Assembly (NCBI RefSeq): GCF_018320785.1
Contig: NC_054877.1
Coordinates: 35,796,151 to 35,860,150, forward strand
Length of the DNA: 64,000 bases
Direction: 5' to 3'
DNA from: Cheilinus undulatus
Taxonomy: Eukaryota > Chordata > Actinopteri > Labriformes > Labridae
How positions within the stretch are numbered: the first letter of the stretch is position 1; each line of letters begins with the position of its first letter. Made by a program: the position numbers and the translations under genes. The notes beneath the pieces were generated by a model, which searched no databases, had not been told where the DNA came from, and saw only the letters and a list, made by a program, of their open reading frames with translations. Shown piece by piece: positions 25,170 through 36,984 of this stretch.

Positions 25170-26032
25170 GGGTAGACTGAGTATAGTTGAGACATATGTA
25201 CAGTTGAAACACCCTAAATATTTTGCCTGTGCTGCAAGCCTGAGCCGTGATTTTTACTCAGCACATGCATATTAGCATCCTCTTTGGTGGTGGGAAATTT
25301 GAAGAGTGTTAGCATCTCCAGTCAGAAGATATCAGCAAAAGTATTTTTTACTAAGGTAAGAATTTCACTTTACCATGTCCCCTCCACAATGAATAGCTAA
25401 TTATCCTTTTGGGACCTAGTACATCACATGCTGTTAGGTTGTGCATCATAAAGATAACAGGTTACAAGTCATAATAAGACCACAAACAAAGAAAATTTAA
25501 ATAAAATTCAATATTTGTGATACTTGAACTGTGTTATATTAACAGATGGGTAGACTATTTAGTCTAGTTTAATATAGTATATATAATATATGTATATTTA
25601 GGCTACAGTTGGTGTTTTATTATTGCTTGTTTACAAAAATTTCCATTTTTTAAAATTCCAATAAAGAGGAATGAATTTATATAGAAATATCTTGTAAAAT
25701 TGTCATTTTTTAAAAGTTTATTGCATTTACAATTGATGTTCAGTCATCATCAATGGGTTTCAATAGGTGTCTCAACTGTACCAGGGTACCGTCTCAACTG
25801 TACATGTATGGGGTATAGTTGAGACGGTACCATGGTAAAAATGCACCTCATGTTTATGACCTGATTGTGGAAAAAATAAACAACTTATACATGATATTCA
25901 TCAGTAACAACTTAGTATACAAGCAAATTAAACTGCATATGAAAAATCACTTATTTTCAGTGTATAGTTTTTGTGCAATACCTGTTCAAAAATGGAGAAG
26001 CAAAAAGTGTCTCAACTGTGCTCAGTCTACCC
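25170..26032. mobile_element. 863-bp TIR element with TA target duplication, nested in Tc1
   Basis: Left end GGGTAGACTGAGTATAGTTG (25170) and right end CAACTGTGCTCAGTCTACCC (26032) are inverted repeats with two mismatches in the first 20 bp. The flanking TA is duplicated (25168-25169 and 26033-26034). The word GTCTCAACTGTAC recurs inside near 25768 and 25791. There is no transposase-like frame, so it is a non-autonomous member of a TA-inserting (Tc1/mariner-type) family. Confidence 0.85.
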
Positions 26033-26783
26033 TAGTGTATATGAGTTTGTTCCTTCAGCTGTTTTTTTTTTTGTTTGTTTGTTTGTTTTTGAGCTACTGT
26101 GTATGAATCTCACTGCTTATCTATAATGATGAAACCCATGGGAGTTATGTGGATGTATACATGTATGATGATGATGTGTTGATGATGATGTGGACTTCAG
26201 TTGCGAACAAAATTGTCTCTTCTGGAAAATAAAGACCTTCGACATCTAAATCTTTGATCCCTGATGGGCTTGTGTAGTTTAAAAAATATGCTTTCCCTAA
26301 GGCGCATTAACAGCAAGAGAATATGAACCTCTAACCAGGCTGTTTAGGCCAAGTCACACCTTTATAATAAAGGTTATACTGGCTGTTTTTATATGTGATG
26401 GAATAATGGAACATGGAAGAATCCATACAGAAAGCTTCGACCTCCTCATTTTGACTTTAAGAGCCACTTTTTTACTCAGTAACTGATGCTTTCTAAAGGT
26501 TGTGAAGTACAACACACCTCAAAACATACGTTAGTAAGAGTAAAACTCAGTTGCAGTAATTTGATTAAATTTAATAAGTTACTTTCAACCTCTGAAAATA
26601 CTCAAGCACGGGTTGTTTAAGTGTTGTTGGTCAGATTTAAGAATAAAATTACCTTTCCTGCATCTTGCTGTAGGTTTGAATCACTGTAATTAACAATGCA
26701 AAATAATTATTGTACTAATCTATTCACTTCAATTAAGTTTTGAGAACAAAACAGGAAAAAGCTGAGTTGGTGTCGCTGGATGA

Positions 26784-26791
26784 TGACGTCA
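26784..26791 (+). promoter_or_regulatory. Full CRE palindrome upstream of tada1
   Basis: TGACGTCA, the consensus site for CREB/ATF proteins, begins 30 bp before the tada1 start codon. It lies in a short GC-richer stretch that probably holds the promoter or first-exon leader. No TATA box is visible. The regulatory role is inferred from the motif and position only. Confidence 0.55.
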
Positions 26792-26813
26792 CTGTAGGCG
26801 TTAGTGAACCGCG

Positions 26814-29800
26814 ATGGCTGCTCATGCTAGCGAGCTTGAGATTGCAAAGAAAAATTTAACCGATGCGATTGGCGATAATGTCAAACAGTAAGTAATCTGA
26901 TAAGCGTGTGTGTGGTCTTTTTTGTGGTTTTGGTTTGTATATCTGATTTATTCTACTTCCGCAAAAATTGAAAGCAATGTTGCGATTAGCTGGCTGTGTA
27001 TGGTGTTAACCAGCAGCCTGTTAGCAACTTGATGTTTTCAACATTTGTCCATTAAATCAATAATGAGCAAGTATGTTTTGGTAGTTTTTCAGCTTTTTTT
27101 AACGATTTGTATCCAGGAGGACTGGCACAGATATTAAAGTGAAATGCCACATTACCATGAAATAGCAAGAGAGACAAGAAAATAACGTGTAAACATCGAA
27201 AAAAATCAAGTAATTCTTCTGAATTAACGCTGTTAGAAACACTTGGACACGAAAAGAGATTACTGTGTTTCTCAATATCTAATATTACAGTCACACGTTT
27301 CAAACCTGTTTCTAATGCGCCTTATCTTCACACACTTTGTCCTCTTGTGTTTATATTTAATGCCTGTTGTGTATCTGTACAGTTACTGGGCCAACCTGAA
27401 GCTCTGGTTCAAACAGAAGATCAGCAAAGAGGAGTTTGATATCGAGGCACGTCGTCTGCTGGCTCAGGAGAATGGTTAGTAGGAGATAGGGTTGTTAAAA
27501 ATGTAGATACTCCAATACTTTTTAATAGAATCTGGGTAAATGACACCGTTTTTTATTTTAACAATCAATGCCGTCAAAATGTCCTAAAAAATATTAACAT
27601 TTTGCTCTTTAAACCAGTGGTTCTCTTCTTTTGGGAATGCAGAATCATTTGCCTGCAACTTATCTGCATTGTTTTAAAGAAAGAAATTACCCAGTGCTTG
27701 GTGCCTAGATTTTTATTTTTGTTGCTGTGGCACAGACACGGGGATTTCTATGCTTTGACTTTCAGTGGAATTGGGTTAAAATCTAGTATTCTGACAGCCG
27801 TACTAATAGAAAATATTTACACAGTTTCTGTAAAATTGAGACGGTCTGAAAAAATCTCACTTCATATTTCCCTCCTTCCTCTGCAGTTCATGTTCACAAT
27901 GATTTTCTGCTGGCTATTCTCACACGCTGCCAGATTATCGTCTCTACACCAGGTATGGTTTTGAAAATACTTATCCTCTGAAACGGCATGTTTATTTAAT
28001 GTTTTTATTAAAGCTGTGTTTAATTTTAAGTGACACTATAAACTTGTAAACTTAAAAGTTGTGTTTACTTGTTGTACAACAGTTTATCTGTTGAATATCA
28101 ATATCAGCCCTTCTGACAAATAAGGCTGTTAAAACTTTACTCACTAAAGGTTAAGTAAAATTCTTCCTTTTCACAGCACTGTATCCATCTGACGGACATA
28201 TCTTTAAACACTACATATGCAAACTATATTATAGAAAGTAAACAATATAAAAGTTGAAACCTTTTGTTGGTTGTTAGGAGACAAATTATTTTTTACAGCT
28301 GTGGTGTTAATGTGAGTGAGTTTGTTTTTGACATACATCATGTTATAGTAGTAGGTGAACCAGTACAGGATGATAGATTGGAACAAGAAACTTCAGATTT
28401 TCAGTCATTTTTTGACTGAGAGCTAGTGTCAGAGAAAGAGAGCGCTCACAGCCTGGCAAATACGAACCTTTCTCAAGTCCTTTTGGAGTCTCAAGAAGAT
28501 TCCATAGTTGTGTTAATGTTGCTTACGGAGCAATAGAAAGGATTCTGATTAAAATATAGACAAAAAATACTTTATATATCTTTTCCCTAAGGCAAGTGGG
28601 TAGAACTGGACTGAGCCCATTTTTACTTGGGTTGTACCACAGTTTAAAATTCTGGTATTATGATGCTGACAAACATTGGCCCACTGAAAAAATAATGGGA
28701 CCTCAGTGGCCCCACTAGTCAGTTACCGGCTTTTAATGTCAAAAATCGTATTTAACTTGAAGCTTAACTTTGTTAAAGATGTCAACTTTTTAGATGTCAT
28801 TTTTTTCTTTAGCACATCTTATGTGTTTCTTTGCTGTCCTCTAGAGGGCACTGGGCCATTACAGTGGCAAGGGGGCTCTGCTTCAAAGCCCGGCAAACCA
28901 AAAGGAAAGAAAAAATGTTCCTCCAGACAGAAATTTGATGTAAGTTTTACACCTTTGATCATTACTTGGTCTTCTGATGTTTTCAATATTCAAGCTCATC
29001 TACCAATATACACATTACCTTTAAAGTTCAGTGGGATCTATTAAAGATATTTTCTAATGCATCTATTTTGTCCTCAGCATCGTTTCCAGCCTCAGAACCC
29101 TCTGAGTGCCGCCCAGCCTTTCAGCCCTCGAGAAATGGGTGGTGGAGGAGGAGTTGGTGAGGAGGAGGAGTTACGTCTCAGTGCGCACACGCTGCTGCTG
29201 CCCACACGGGGTCAGCTGGAGGCTCGCATGATGGTGACGGCCTTTGAGCTGGGTCTGGACAACATCACAGAAGACTCTGTCAACACCATGATCCATGCTG
29301 TCGAGGTTTGTTCACACTGTGCATCAGCAGGAGTGTAAAGCTGACTCTATTTACACAGCTCTCCACTCTCACATTATTGCCATATCAATCAAATATACTA
29401 CCAGTTTATTATCTATAGTAGGGAAAGATGGGGTCTTTTGTGATTTAAAAGCTAAAAATAAACAAACATACAGTTAAAAGTTATTGAGAGTTCAAATCCA
29501 AAGGCTAGTGACTTTTGCATATGCATATTTCCACTCTCTTTTTGATGTCCCTTACCTGACAAAAAGCATAATTCTGCTTTCTGTCACATAGAATTAAACT
29601 CTTTAGAACCAACTCAGCAAAAACTAATAGGATATCTTGTGATAAATATCATTATATTTAATATTGATAGGTAGAGGCATTAAATGTGCTAGAGGTCATC
29701 AAATTTGAGCTTTTATGGACATAAAATTTCTTTGCCCTAAATCAAATGACATTTCATAAACAGTGCATTAAATCAAGAAATTCTAAGCTGTGCTATTGAC

Positions 29801-32631
29801 CAAGATATCTCACATGCTTTTCAATTTGACCATTTGCCATGCAAAATGTTGTATTGATTTTTCGCAGTCCAGGTCTTAAAAGGTCTTAAAAGCCTTCAAT
29901 TAGATTGTGAAGTGTGAAGGATCTCTGTGTGACATATAGTATATTGCCATTAAAAAGCTGCAGGGTATGTACTGTAATTTCTGGAAGTTATTGTAAATAT
30001 TTCATTTGATGTTAAAGTTTATTTTTTCCATAAGTGTGGGCCCCATGATTTAAGGGTGTTTATTAAACTGTAATTGACTTTGCCCCTTTTATGCATACGA
30101 TGCATTTAACTTTTTATAAACCGTATCTATGTAGAGGTTCAATATGACTAAATTCCTTTATTTTATATCCTTAATAAATCTTCTGTAGTTTTTGTCTTTA
30201 CTGCCTGTTCCTACTACGACTGCCTAGTCTGTCTCTACACTCTCTGAACAAAATCTATTATAGGAGAAATGGGGAAGCTAGTTGCAAAGACTCTCTTGAG
30301 CTTGTCCTGTACCAGCAGTAAGGCTCTGCCGCTTCTCATATTTATTCTTCCATGCATACTCATGCTTGGTTTTCCAAAGTTGCCTGTGTCAGCTAAGAGT
30401 CTGACTGACAGCTGTGTTTACTCAGGAGCTCAAGCACAAGTACTTCCTGCTCTGATTTATTTCAGCACCATCTGAAAGACGTCCTGACGGCTGTAATCAC
30501 ACGGAGAAAGGCCTATCGCCTACGGGATGGTCACTTCCCATACGCCTTTGGCAGTGATGTCACACCGCAGCCTTATCTGAAGAACAGCCTGGCTGCATAC
30601 CACAGTGTGACTGAATGGTAAGGAACGTTCTCACAAACTGACAAACATGAATATTTTGCTAATGTTGTTTCACATTGTTTCTAAATAAACCAATGTGCCT
30701 TTTAAATATTGTTTATTCTACTGCAATTAGAGAGTCGTAGTAATAATGAAGACTTTTCAAAGATATATATTTTGGGGCATTTTTAGCCTTTATTTATAGA
30801 GGAGGACAGTGGATAGAGTGGGTCTCAGGGATAAGAGAGTGGGGGAGAGACATACGGGGAAAGAAGCCTAAGGCCAGACTTAAACCCAGGCCATCTGAGT
30901 AAATGTGTCGCACCTTAACCACTAGGCCATCTGCGCCCTAACATACAACACTGAAGACTTTTTGTTGACTCCATAGTGATTAATCTTTTATTTCTTTTTA
31001 GTCCCCCACCCAGTGCTTCCCTTCCTGCTGGCCCACCACCTCAGGTGTCGCCTGATGAGGCCGAGCAACAAGCTGTTCACTTACTGGCTTGTTCTGCAGA
31101 CATGCTCCCCGCGCCCCTTCCTCCAATCAGCATGTTTGATCTCCTGGAGGCTTTGCAGGTAAAAAGTTGTGCTTATACGCTGTATGCTGCCAATCTAGGG
31201 ATCTTCTTGAGCCTGTCCATTCATCTATTAGCCTTTTACAGGGCTAGGTCTCTGTGCCCATCTGCCAAATATGTCAGGTGGAGCACAAGGCTTTGTCTGC
31301 ACTGGGGTTGTCAAAATTGAATCTGCATTTATGAAATGAAATCATAACAAAGCGTGGTATTGATAGTTTATACAAAGGTTTTTGCTAAATGAGTAGGCTA
31401 TTTTGCGGGGAATTTGGCAATGAAAATAGTGAATGTATGGTAATTTTTGACAGGAAGGTATCTCTTTTTTGTGAGGGTCCTTGGGGGGGCATGAGCTTTT
31501 TTTATAGGTTGTTTCTACCAAGCAGACAGGTTCAGTTTGGTACGGAACAGTATGCATTTATTTGCACCTCCATTATCAAAAGTTGGAAAAGGTCCCAAAT
31601 TACTGACCCGTACTGTCCCACTTTTTTGGCACCCTTCCATAGGGGTGCCAATCATGGCTATCTGTCCCAAAAGGGTGGAGCTACACACACAATGAAGGGT
31701 TTACGCTGACGTCACTTTCAGCATGCGGCATGACTGCTCAGATTAGCTGAGTGTCAAAACAGGGCTGTCACTTTATGAGGAGTGGGGGAAAACGGAAGAA
31801 AAGAAACGACCAATTTACTTAAATAAGAGTTATTTGAACTGACTAGAGATCAGGACAGTTTCCTGGACTCTGGACTTTGATATGTGGCCATAAATCAGTT
31901 TCCTGAAATTTATGCGGACTTGATTTCAAGTACACGAAGTAAAGCCTGAAGGTACATGTCTGCCTGGTTCATCAGTGATGGACGTGAAACTAAATTGTTG
32001 TCAACCTTTTGTTTATATGAAGCTTTATATCAGTTGTTTCTCTGTATTTCAGTGATTCATTCACTTGTTTTTACCTTAGGTAATCTGTATAAAGATCACT
32101 CTGTGGTTGTTAAATCTTTTTACATTTGGGAAGTATTTTGAAATGGGATTGATATACCCCAGCTGTCTTACTTAATCCAGTTTGATTTTTACACCAGTTA
32201 AACCATCATTTTACTTTTTTATGTGCCAAATTGTCATGGTACAGTAAAAATCACAGTCCGCAAAAAACTTATTCTGACTATTATCTTGACCATATCTAAC
32301 AATATTTGATCAATGTAATAGAAACAATATTTGAAGCTTTAGTTTGGTCTTTTTCAATGTTGTTGTTAATCCCTGTTTTTCTGTTTACTGAAAGTCATAG
32401 CATCTATATCATGTCTTTTTTTGAACAATATGATGTCTCTTTTTTTAAATACCTTTCATGTATATTTGTCTGATGTAGGTTCACCACAGTGTGATGCCCT
32501 CTCACACCATGTATGCTCTGAACATGGAGCGCATCCTCGCCCGACTCTGGCACCCCAGCCATGAAGAACTGGAGCAAGACCACGTACACCGTCAGCGCCT
32601 CGCTGCCAAGGAGGGCATCCTTGTCAGCTGA
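26814..32631 (+). CDS. tada1: Transcriptional adaptor 1 (SAGA complex subunit)
   Basis: Core structural subunit of the SAGA histone acetyltransferase/coactivator complex in the nucleus (homologue of yeast Hfi1/Ada1). Eight exons: 26814-26887, 27383-27474, 27887-27952, 28845-28939, 29078-29305, 30466-30617, 31002-31158, 32479-32631; every border is GT-AG and phases join into 338 codons plus TGA (human protein 335 aa). Residues 26-55 hold [19 protein letters not shown], the conserved SAGA-Tad1 start. Residues 92-101 are lysine-rich ([10 protein letters not shown]). Residues 152-205 form the histone-fold region ([20 protein letters not shown] onwards). The C-terminus [14 protein letters not shown] is nearly identical to human. 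A Gly5/Glu4 stretch at residues 130-140 differs from the mammalian acidic run. The start ATG follows a CRE and matches the mammalian N-terminus. Confidence 0.96.
30761..30940 (-). mobile_element. tRNA-derived SINE
   Basis: Minus strand begins GGGCGCAGATGGCCTAGTGG, a tRNA-like A-box region, and has a degenerate B-box (CCTGGGTTTAAGTCTGGCC) about 40 bp later. It ends in a tail with GCCCCAAAATATATATC. The same layout and tail occur at 54091-54240. It lies in a tada1 intron, antisense to the gene. Confidence 0.75.
31430..31740. repeat. Probable interspersed repeat, class unknown
   Basis: In the last tada1 intron. It contains phrases (GTTGGAAAAGGTCCCAAATT, GGGTGCCAATCATGGCTATC, GTTTACGCTGACGTCACTT) that I associate with a repeated fish element. 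Ends and target duplication were not found. Confidence 0.35.
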
Positions 32632-33401
32632 GAATCACTTACACAGGACTGAATGTGAGCAGTGGATAACAAAAAACAAACCTATAAAATACCCATGAGA
32701 AAAATCATGGGTCAGAAAAACAGGTTGCTTTTACTCATAAGGGGAAAACTGCTTTCTTTTTGTGGAAAAGTAAACGCAAGAGGCAAGAGTGGAGTGAAAT
32801 GAAACAGAACAGCCAAAAACCAAGAGTTGATTTATTTTTGTCTGTTCCTCCAGCCATTTTTGCTGTTAAATGTAATAATTTGGAACTTAATTAAAATAGT
32901 AAAAGTGTTTAAAGTGATGATTAGCAGCAGCTACAGCCACTAGTGACCATGGTGTGAATGTATTTGCGTCTCAGACAACTGAAACAGAATGAACTGTACC
33001 TTAACTGCAGGTCATCTTGTTCATGTTGTTAAAAAACATCAAACAAAAGTGTACAAAAGTGAGGAGACAAAATATTTCACTTGAGAAAAGCATTCCTAAA
33101 AACTGTTACACACAGGTGTGTTCATTGAACTCTGCTGATTAGGTTTGCCCAGCAGGAAATATTCACTCTGACTGAGTTGGAGGGGGTGACAATCCCTTGT
33201 TCAACAAACTCGGGACAATTTCAGGGGCAGTCTGCCTAAAATATTCAAGATTCATGCAAATAGCAACACTTTTTCTGTTTTTGGTGGGTGGGGGGTGTCA
33301 AGCAGCTGCCTGTACCTTGCATGTATCACACATGCAGTATGAGACATAACACTTAAGTATGACATTGCACCGACGATTTGATGTTCTTTCCCATGCATAG
33401 A

Positions 33402-33407
33402 AATAAA
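33402..33407 (+). terminator. Candidate tada1 poly(A) signal
   Basis: AATAAA about 770 bp after the tada1 stop codon in AT-rich sequence. A second AATAAA lies at 34850-34855. The first is the more likely end given the usual 3'UTR lengths, but transcript data are lacking. Confidence 0.4.
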
Positions 33408-34181
33408 CATTTATTAAGAAAAGTTTGAGTCACAAACTGCGTTCACCAGCTTGCAAAGACCCTGTTATAGTAGTCATTTAAATTTAATAGGTTATCCTTC
33501 AATTCATCCCTTTGACATTAAAAGGAACCCTGCTTTTCAAGACATATTGACCTTATTGGATTAACATCAGCGTTTTACATGTATGATATATAAATGTTCC
33601 ATGTGGGGTAGGAAGTGGAGGACAGCTGTTAGGAATGATGGAAACAGAGGAAAGTCAGCACTTTAAAGCTCTTAATGGACCCGTGTAAATATTGTTATAA
33701 AATTTCCACATCCGTTGAGAACCATCACTACATTTTACAACTTGGCATTGAGGTGATCAATATCACAAATTACTCAGTCCTGCAGACCTCCTAGAATCTA
33801 ACGTTGTCTAGCCAAATGAAGGGAGTCAAGAGTCTTGAGGAATCTTGTACTGAGCTAAGAGGCTTGGTAAAAACTCGTAAATTTGTCATAAACATCTTTT
33901 GGTAATTGAAACAGTGATATACTTTTAACTAAATTACACGATCAAGCCTGTTCTACAAAATAGCTCTTTATGTGAGCCATGGTTGTTAGCTCCCATTTGA
34001 GTACCGGTTTCCTCTCCTTTGTTTTTGTCGTTATTTAATCCATACAAAATGGAGATACAGGGTTTCTGCCATGCTATAAAAGAGACTAATGTTAACCCAG
34101 TAAGGTCAGTTTGTCTTTGTATGCAGGTTTCCTCTCAACATTGTCTTTTACCAGCTCAGTTGATGTATCCTCAGTCTCAGT

Positions 34182-34222
34182 CTGACCCACAATCCTTCAC
34201 TGCGCAGAGGATTGTGGGTCAG
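34182..34222. repeat. Perfect 15-bp inverted repeat with 11-nt loop
   Basis: CTGACCCACAATCCT (34182-34196) and AGGATTGTGGGTCAG (34208-34222) are exact reverse complements around a GCGC-containing loop. It lies in the tada1-jun spacer. No transcript or element border was recognised around it. Confidence 0.85.
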
Positions 34223-35079
34223 AATCGCCAGAAAAAGCCTTCTGGCTTACATAATCAAAATGGGAGTAGCATGTACGAAGACATCCTGATATTTTTACGG
34301 ACTAAATTAAACTCAGGGACATCCCAAATTTTTTTTCTGGCATATTTAACACAATAGAAGTGTGAATATCTGAATGCTTCTACATTCTTAGGCGTTTAAG
34401 CTGTGAGCTGCATTTTAATGAGTATATGAGGTCATCCTCTGTTATGCATGAATAACACTGACAGTGACTGAAATGGTACCACCTTTACAGATGCACAGTG
34501 AATTTCAATCAAACGGCTGTTTCTGCAGGGATCTGAAAGAGGTCTAATCAAGCAGTAAGTGAAAACACCTGTGGGGGTTTACTGTGGGCGTGTAGGGTCT
34601 TAAAAATCTGCTGGACAGCTGCAACCCACCCCTCATGAACATACCTTTAAACCATCTCCAAACTATTCCTTTAACATTTACCGGTGTCTGCTTATAGCTA
34701 GCGAGTGTCTGTCAGTGTTGGAGGTCCACACTGAAGCTGATGTTTTTATGTCTCGGTCTTCAGACTGTAGATTTGGAAGGCATGTGGACATGCAGTTCTT
34801 TTTTAAATAACATTTGTTTGTAATTTATTGAACATACAGCAGTTGGAAAAATAAAGTATTTTTGTATGTTTGCTAGCTGGTTGAGAATTCTTCTTTCAGT
34901 CATGATCTGACTTATGGCTCTTTCCTTGCATGCTTTCCTCTCTCTCTCTCTCTCTCTTTTGCTCAAGAGTATCTGGCTTTTATCTACTTTCTTATCTGTG
35001 TAAAGGCATAAATGCACAGACATAAATCTTAAAAATATGCACTTTTTCGCAAACTTAAAGCTCCTGTGAGGAAACTTAA

Positions 35080-36476
35080 AGGTGCGGTGTGTGGTATTTA
35101 GCCTAGTAGCTTTTAGTGGAACAACCTTGGAAAAAATTAAACATAATCTAAATAAGTATGACTATCTTAATTAGTGTTATAACTCCTGAAAATATATTTT
35201 TCTTTAATTTTTCATTGATGTAGAACGGGGGTGTCTAAACTTTTACCACCGAGAGCCACATAAGAAATATGTAACAATGGTGGGGCCACTTTCATACACC
35301 ATACCTTGATAATAATACAGTTAGTAAAACCAGTCCAATGTAGATAAAGATTTTCTTAGTAATTGGTGATGCTAGTGGTTGTTGAGGCAAATAGCCATAA
35401 CTTTAAGGATTTTGGGGAGGCCAATCAGATTGCTGGGCACCCGCACTGGTCTGGCTACTACTGGCTCCACCCTGGAAACACCATTAGTACTTTTATTTGC
35501 TGCTGTAATCCATCAGGGCATTATAAATAAAATATTATCTTTATTTTGGTTGCCAATATCCTCACTATTTATAGTGTTCTAAAAAAAAGAAAAAAAATTA
35601 CATCAATTCATTCTTCTGGTCAAAATCTTTAATTACAAAACAGTAGTACTGCCCTGTACTGAAACTAATGAGGACAATACTGCCAAGTAGGAGCAGACTG
35701 ATTATTGGCCTAGCCGATCAATGATGCTGATATTTTGCATTTGGTCGATTACCAGTATCAGCATTTTATCTTACCAATAATCAGTCAAATTTATTGAGTT
35801 TGAAAATGTGTTCATTTGTTTTCACTGCAAAGTGCGCTCTTTCCTCTGGCTTTATTCTCACTCTGCAGACTCACCAAATGTCCTATTTACAACAGTCTGA
35901 CATGTCACATGAGTTTTAGCCAATCAACACTTAACCCGGGATGCTATTGCTCTATGCCGTTTCTCATGCTGGCTGACCTTAGGATAAATTGTTTATTTCC
36001 ATAGTTTTTTGATCATGCAATTTTACTTTTGTCATACTTAGCACGTATTCTACATCATGATAAATGCATATTAGTTCCAAATATCAGTTATCGGTCTCAT
36101 GATCTACAAATAACCAGTATTAGTATCTGCCCTGGGAACCTAATATTAATTGACCACTACCATCAAGCATGGGTTTTATGTTCTAGTGTGGGCCATACTG
36201 TATTTCATTTTTAGAATTTGCTGCCGGCCATAGTTTGAACCCCCCCTATGTAGAATAAGCCTTTTGTTCGTACATAAGGAGGGACTCCCTGCATGGAGTC
36301 TGCCATCTTGTACTTCTGCATCTTGCATGTTTCTACAGCACCACAGAAGGGACCAAATTACAGATTTTTTTTTTCAGTTCAACTGTTTGCCTCAGTTTTC
36401 ATCAGAAGTGAGCAAAGCTATCTAGAATCTGACTGTTACAGGCTGCTAATGTTCCCTAAAGCTACACACTGCACCT
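35080..36476. mobile_element. TTAA-flanked MITE, split by a hAT element
   Basis: Ends AGGTGCGGTGTGTGG (35080) and CTACACACTGCACCT (36476) are inverted (13 of 15 match) and both are flanked by TTAA (35076-35079, 36477-36480). TTAA targets are typical of piggyBac- and Kolobok-type elements. Without the nested insertion (35226-36247 and one 8-bp duplicate) the element would be about 367 bp, a usual MITE size. Confidence 0.75.
35226..36247. mobile_element. Non-autonomous hAT-like element with exact 8-bp TSD
   Basis: Flanked by ATGTAGAA on both sides (35218-35225 and 36248-36255). The left end CGGGGGTGTCTAAACTTT pairs roughly with the right end CATAGTTTGAACCCCCCCT. The 8-bp duplication and the CAGGGGTGTCAAAC-like end are typical of fish hAT elements. 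No intact transposase frame was seen inside. Confidence 0.8.
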
Positions 36477-36984
36477 TTAAGGTTTGTGGTGATTTTGTTG
36501 ACTCCTGTTGACAAAGAGCTACCCCTTACTTGGTCTTACTGGACATGCAAAATGTTTTTAAGCAGAGCTGTCAAACAATTTCAGTTTTGATTGCAATTTA
36601 TCTAAAAATGTGGATTTTTGCACTGTGTTAAACTAAGGGTAATTGACTTCCTGTTTGGATACTGACCAACTTTATTTTGGGGAGAAAATAAGGAACTTCT
36701 GGTAGATCAAAGATTATGACATTAAGTTACCCACAGAAAAAGGAACTTGGTATGGGCTGAAAAGGAAAATAAGGGAGCAGTAAAAATGAAAAGTACAGAG
36801 GACTTTTGACTTATCCACTGATATGTCTGTATGTTTTTTCCCCAGTGAAATGAGACATGAAGGAGCAGCGTTGTCCTTATTATTCATCACTGGGGCTGGA
36901 TGAAGATGGTGCAGTGGCTTAACCATTGTAAAGGAACAATAAAGCATCTGATTTATGGCATTTAAAAATGAATTGATAGATGTT

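Noticed and set aside
30880-30940. A true tRNA gene
   Set aside because: The tRNA-like head lacks a proper cloverleaf and is followed by a SINE body and tail shared with 54091-54240.
34938-34957. (CT)n tract, and T runs at 53509-53528 and 60098-60119, as functional features
   Set aside because: Plain microsatellite or homopolymer tracts with no neighbouring signal that gives them a role.
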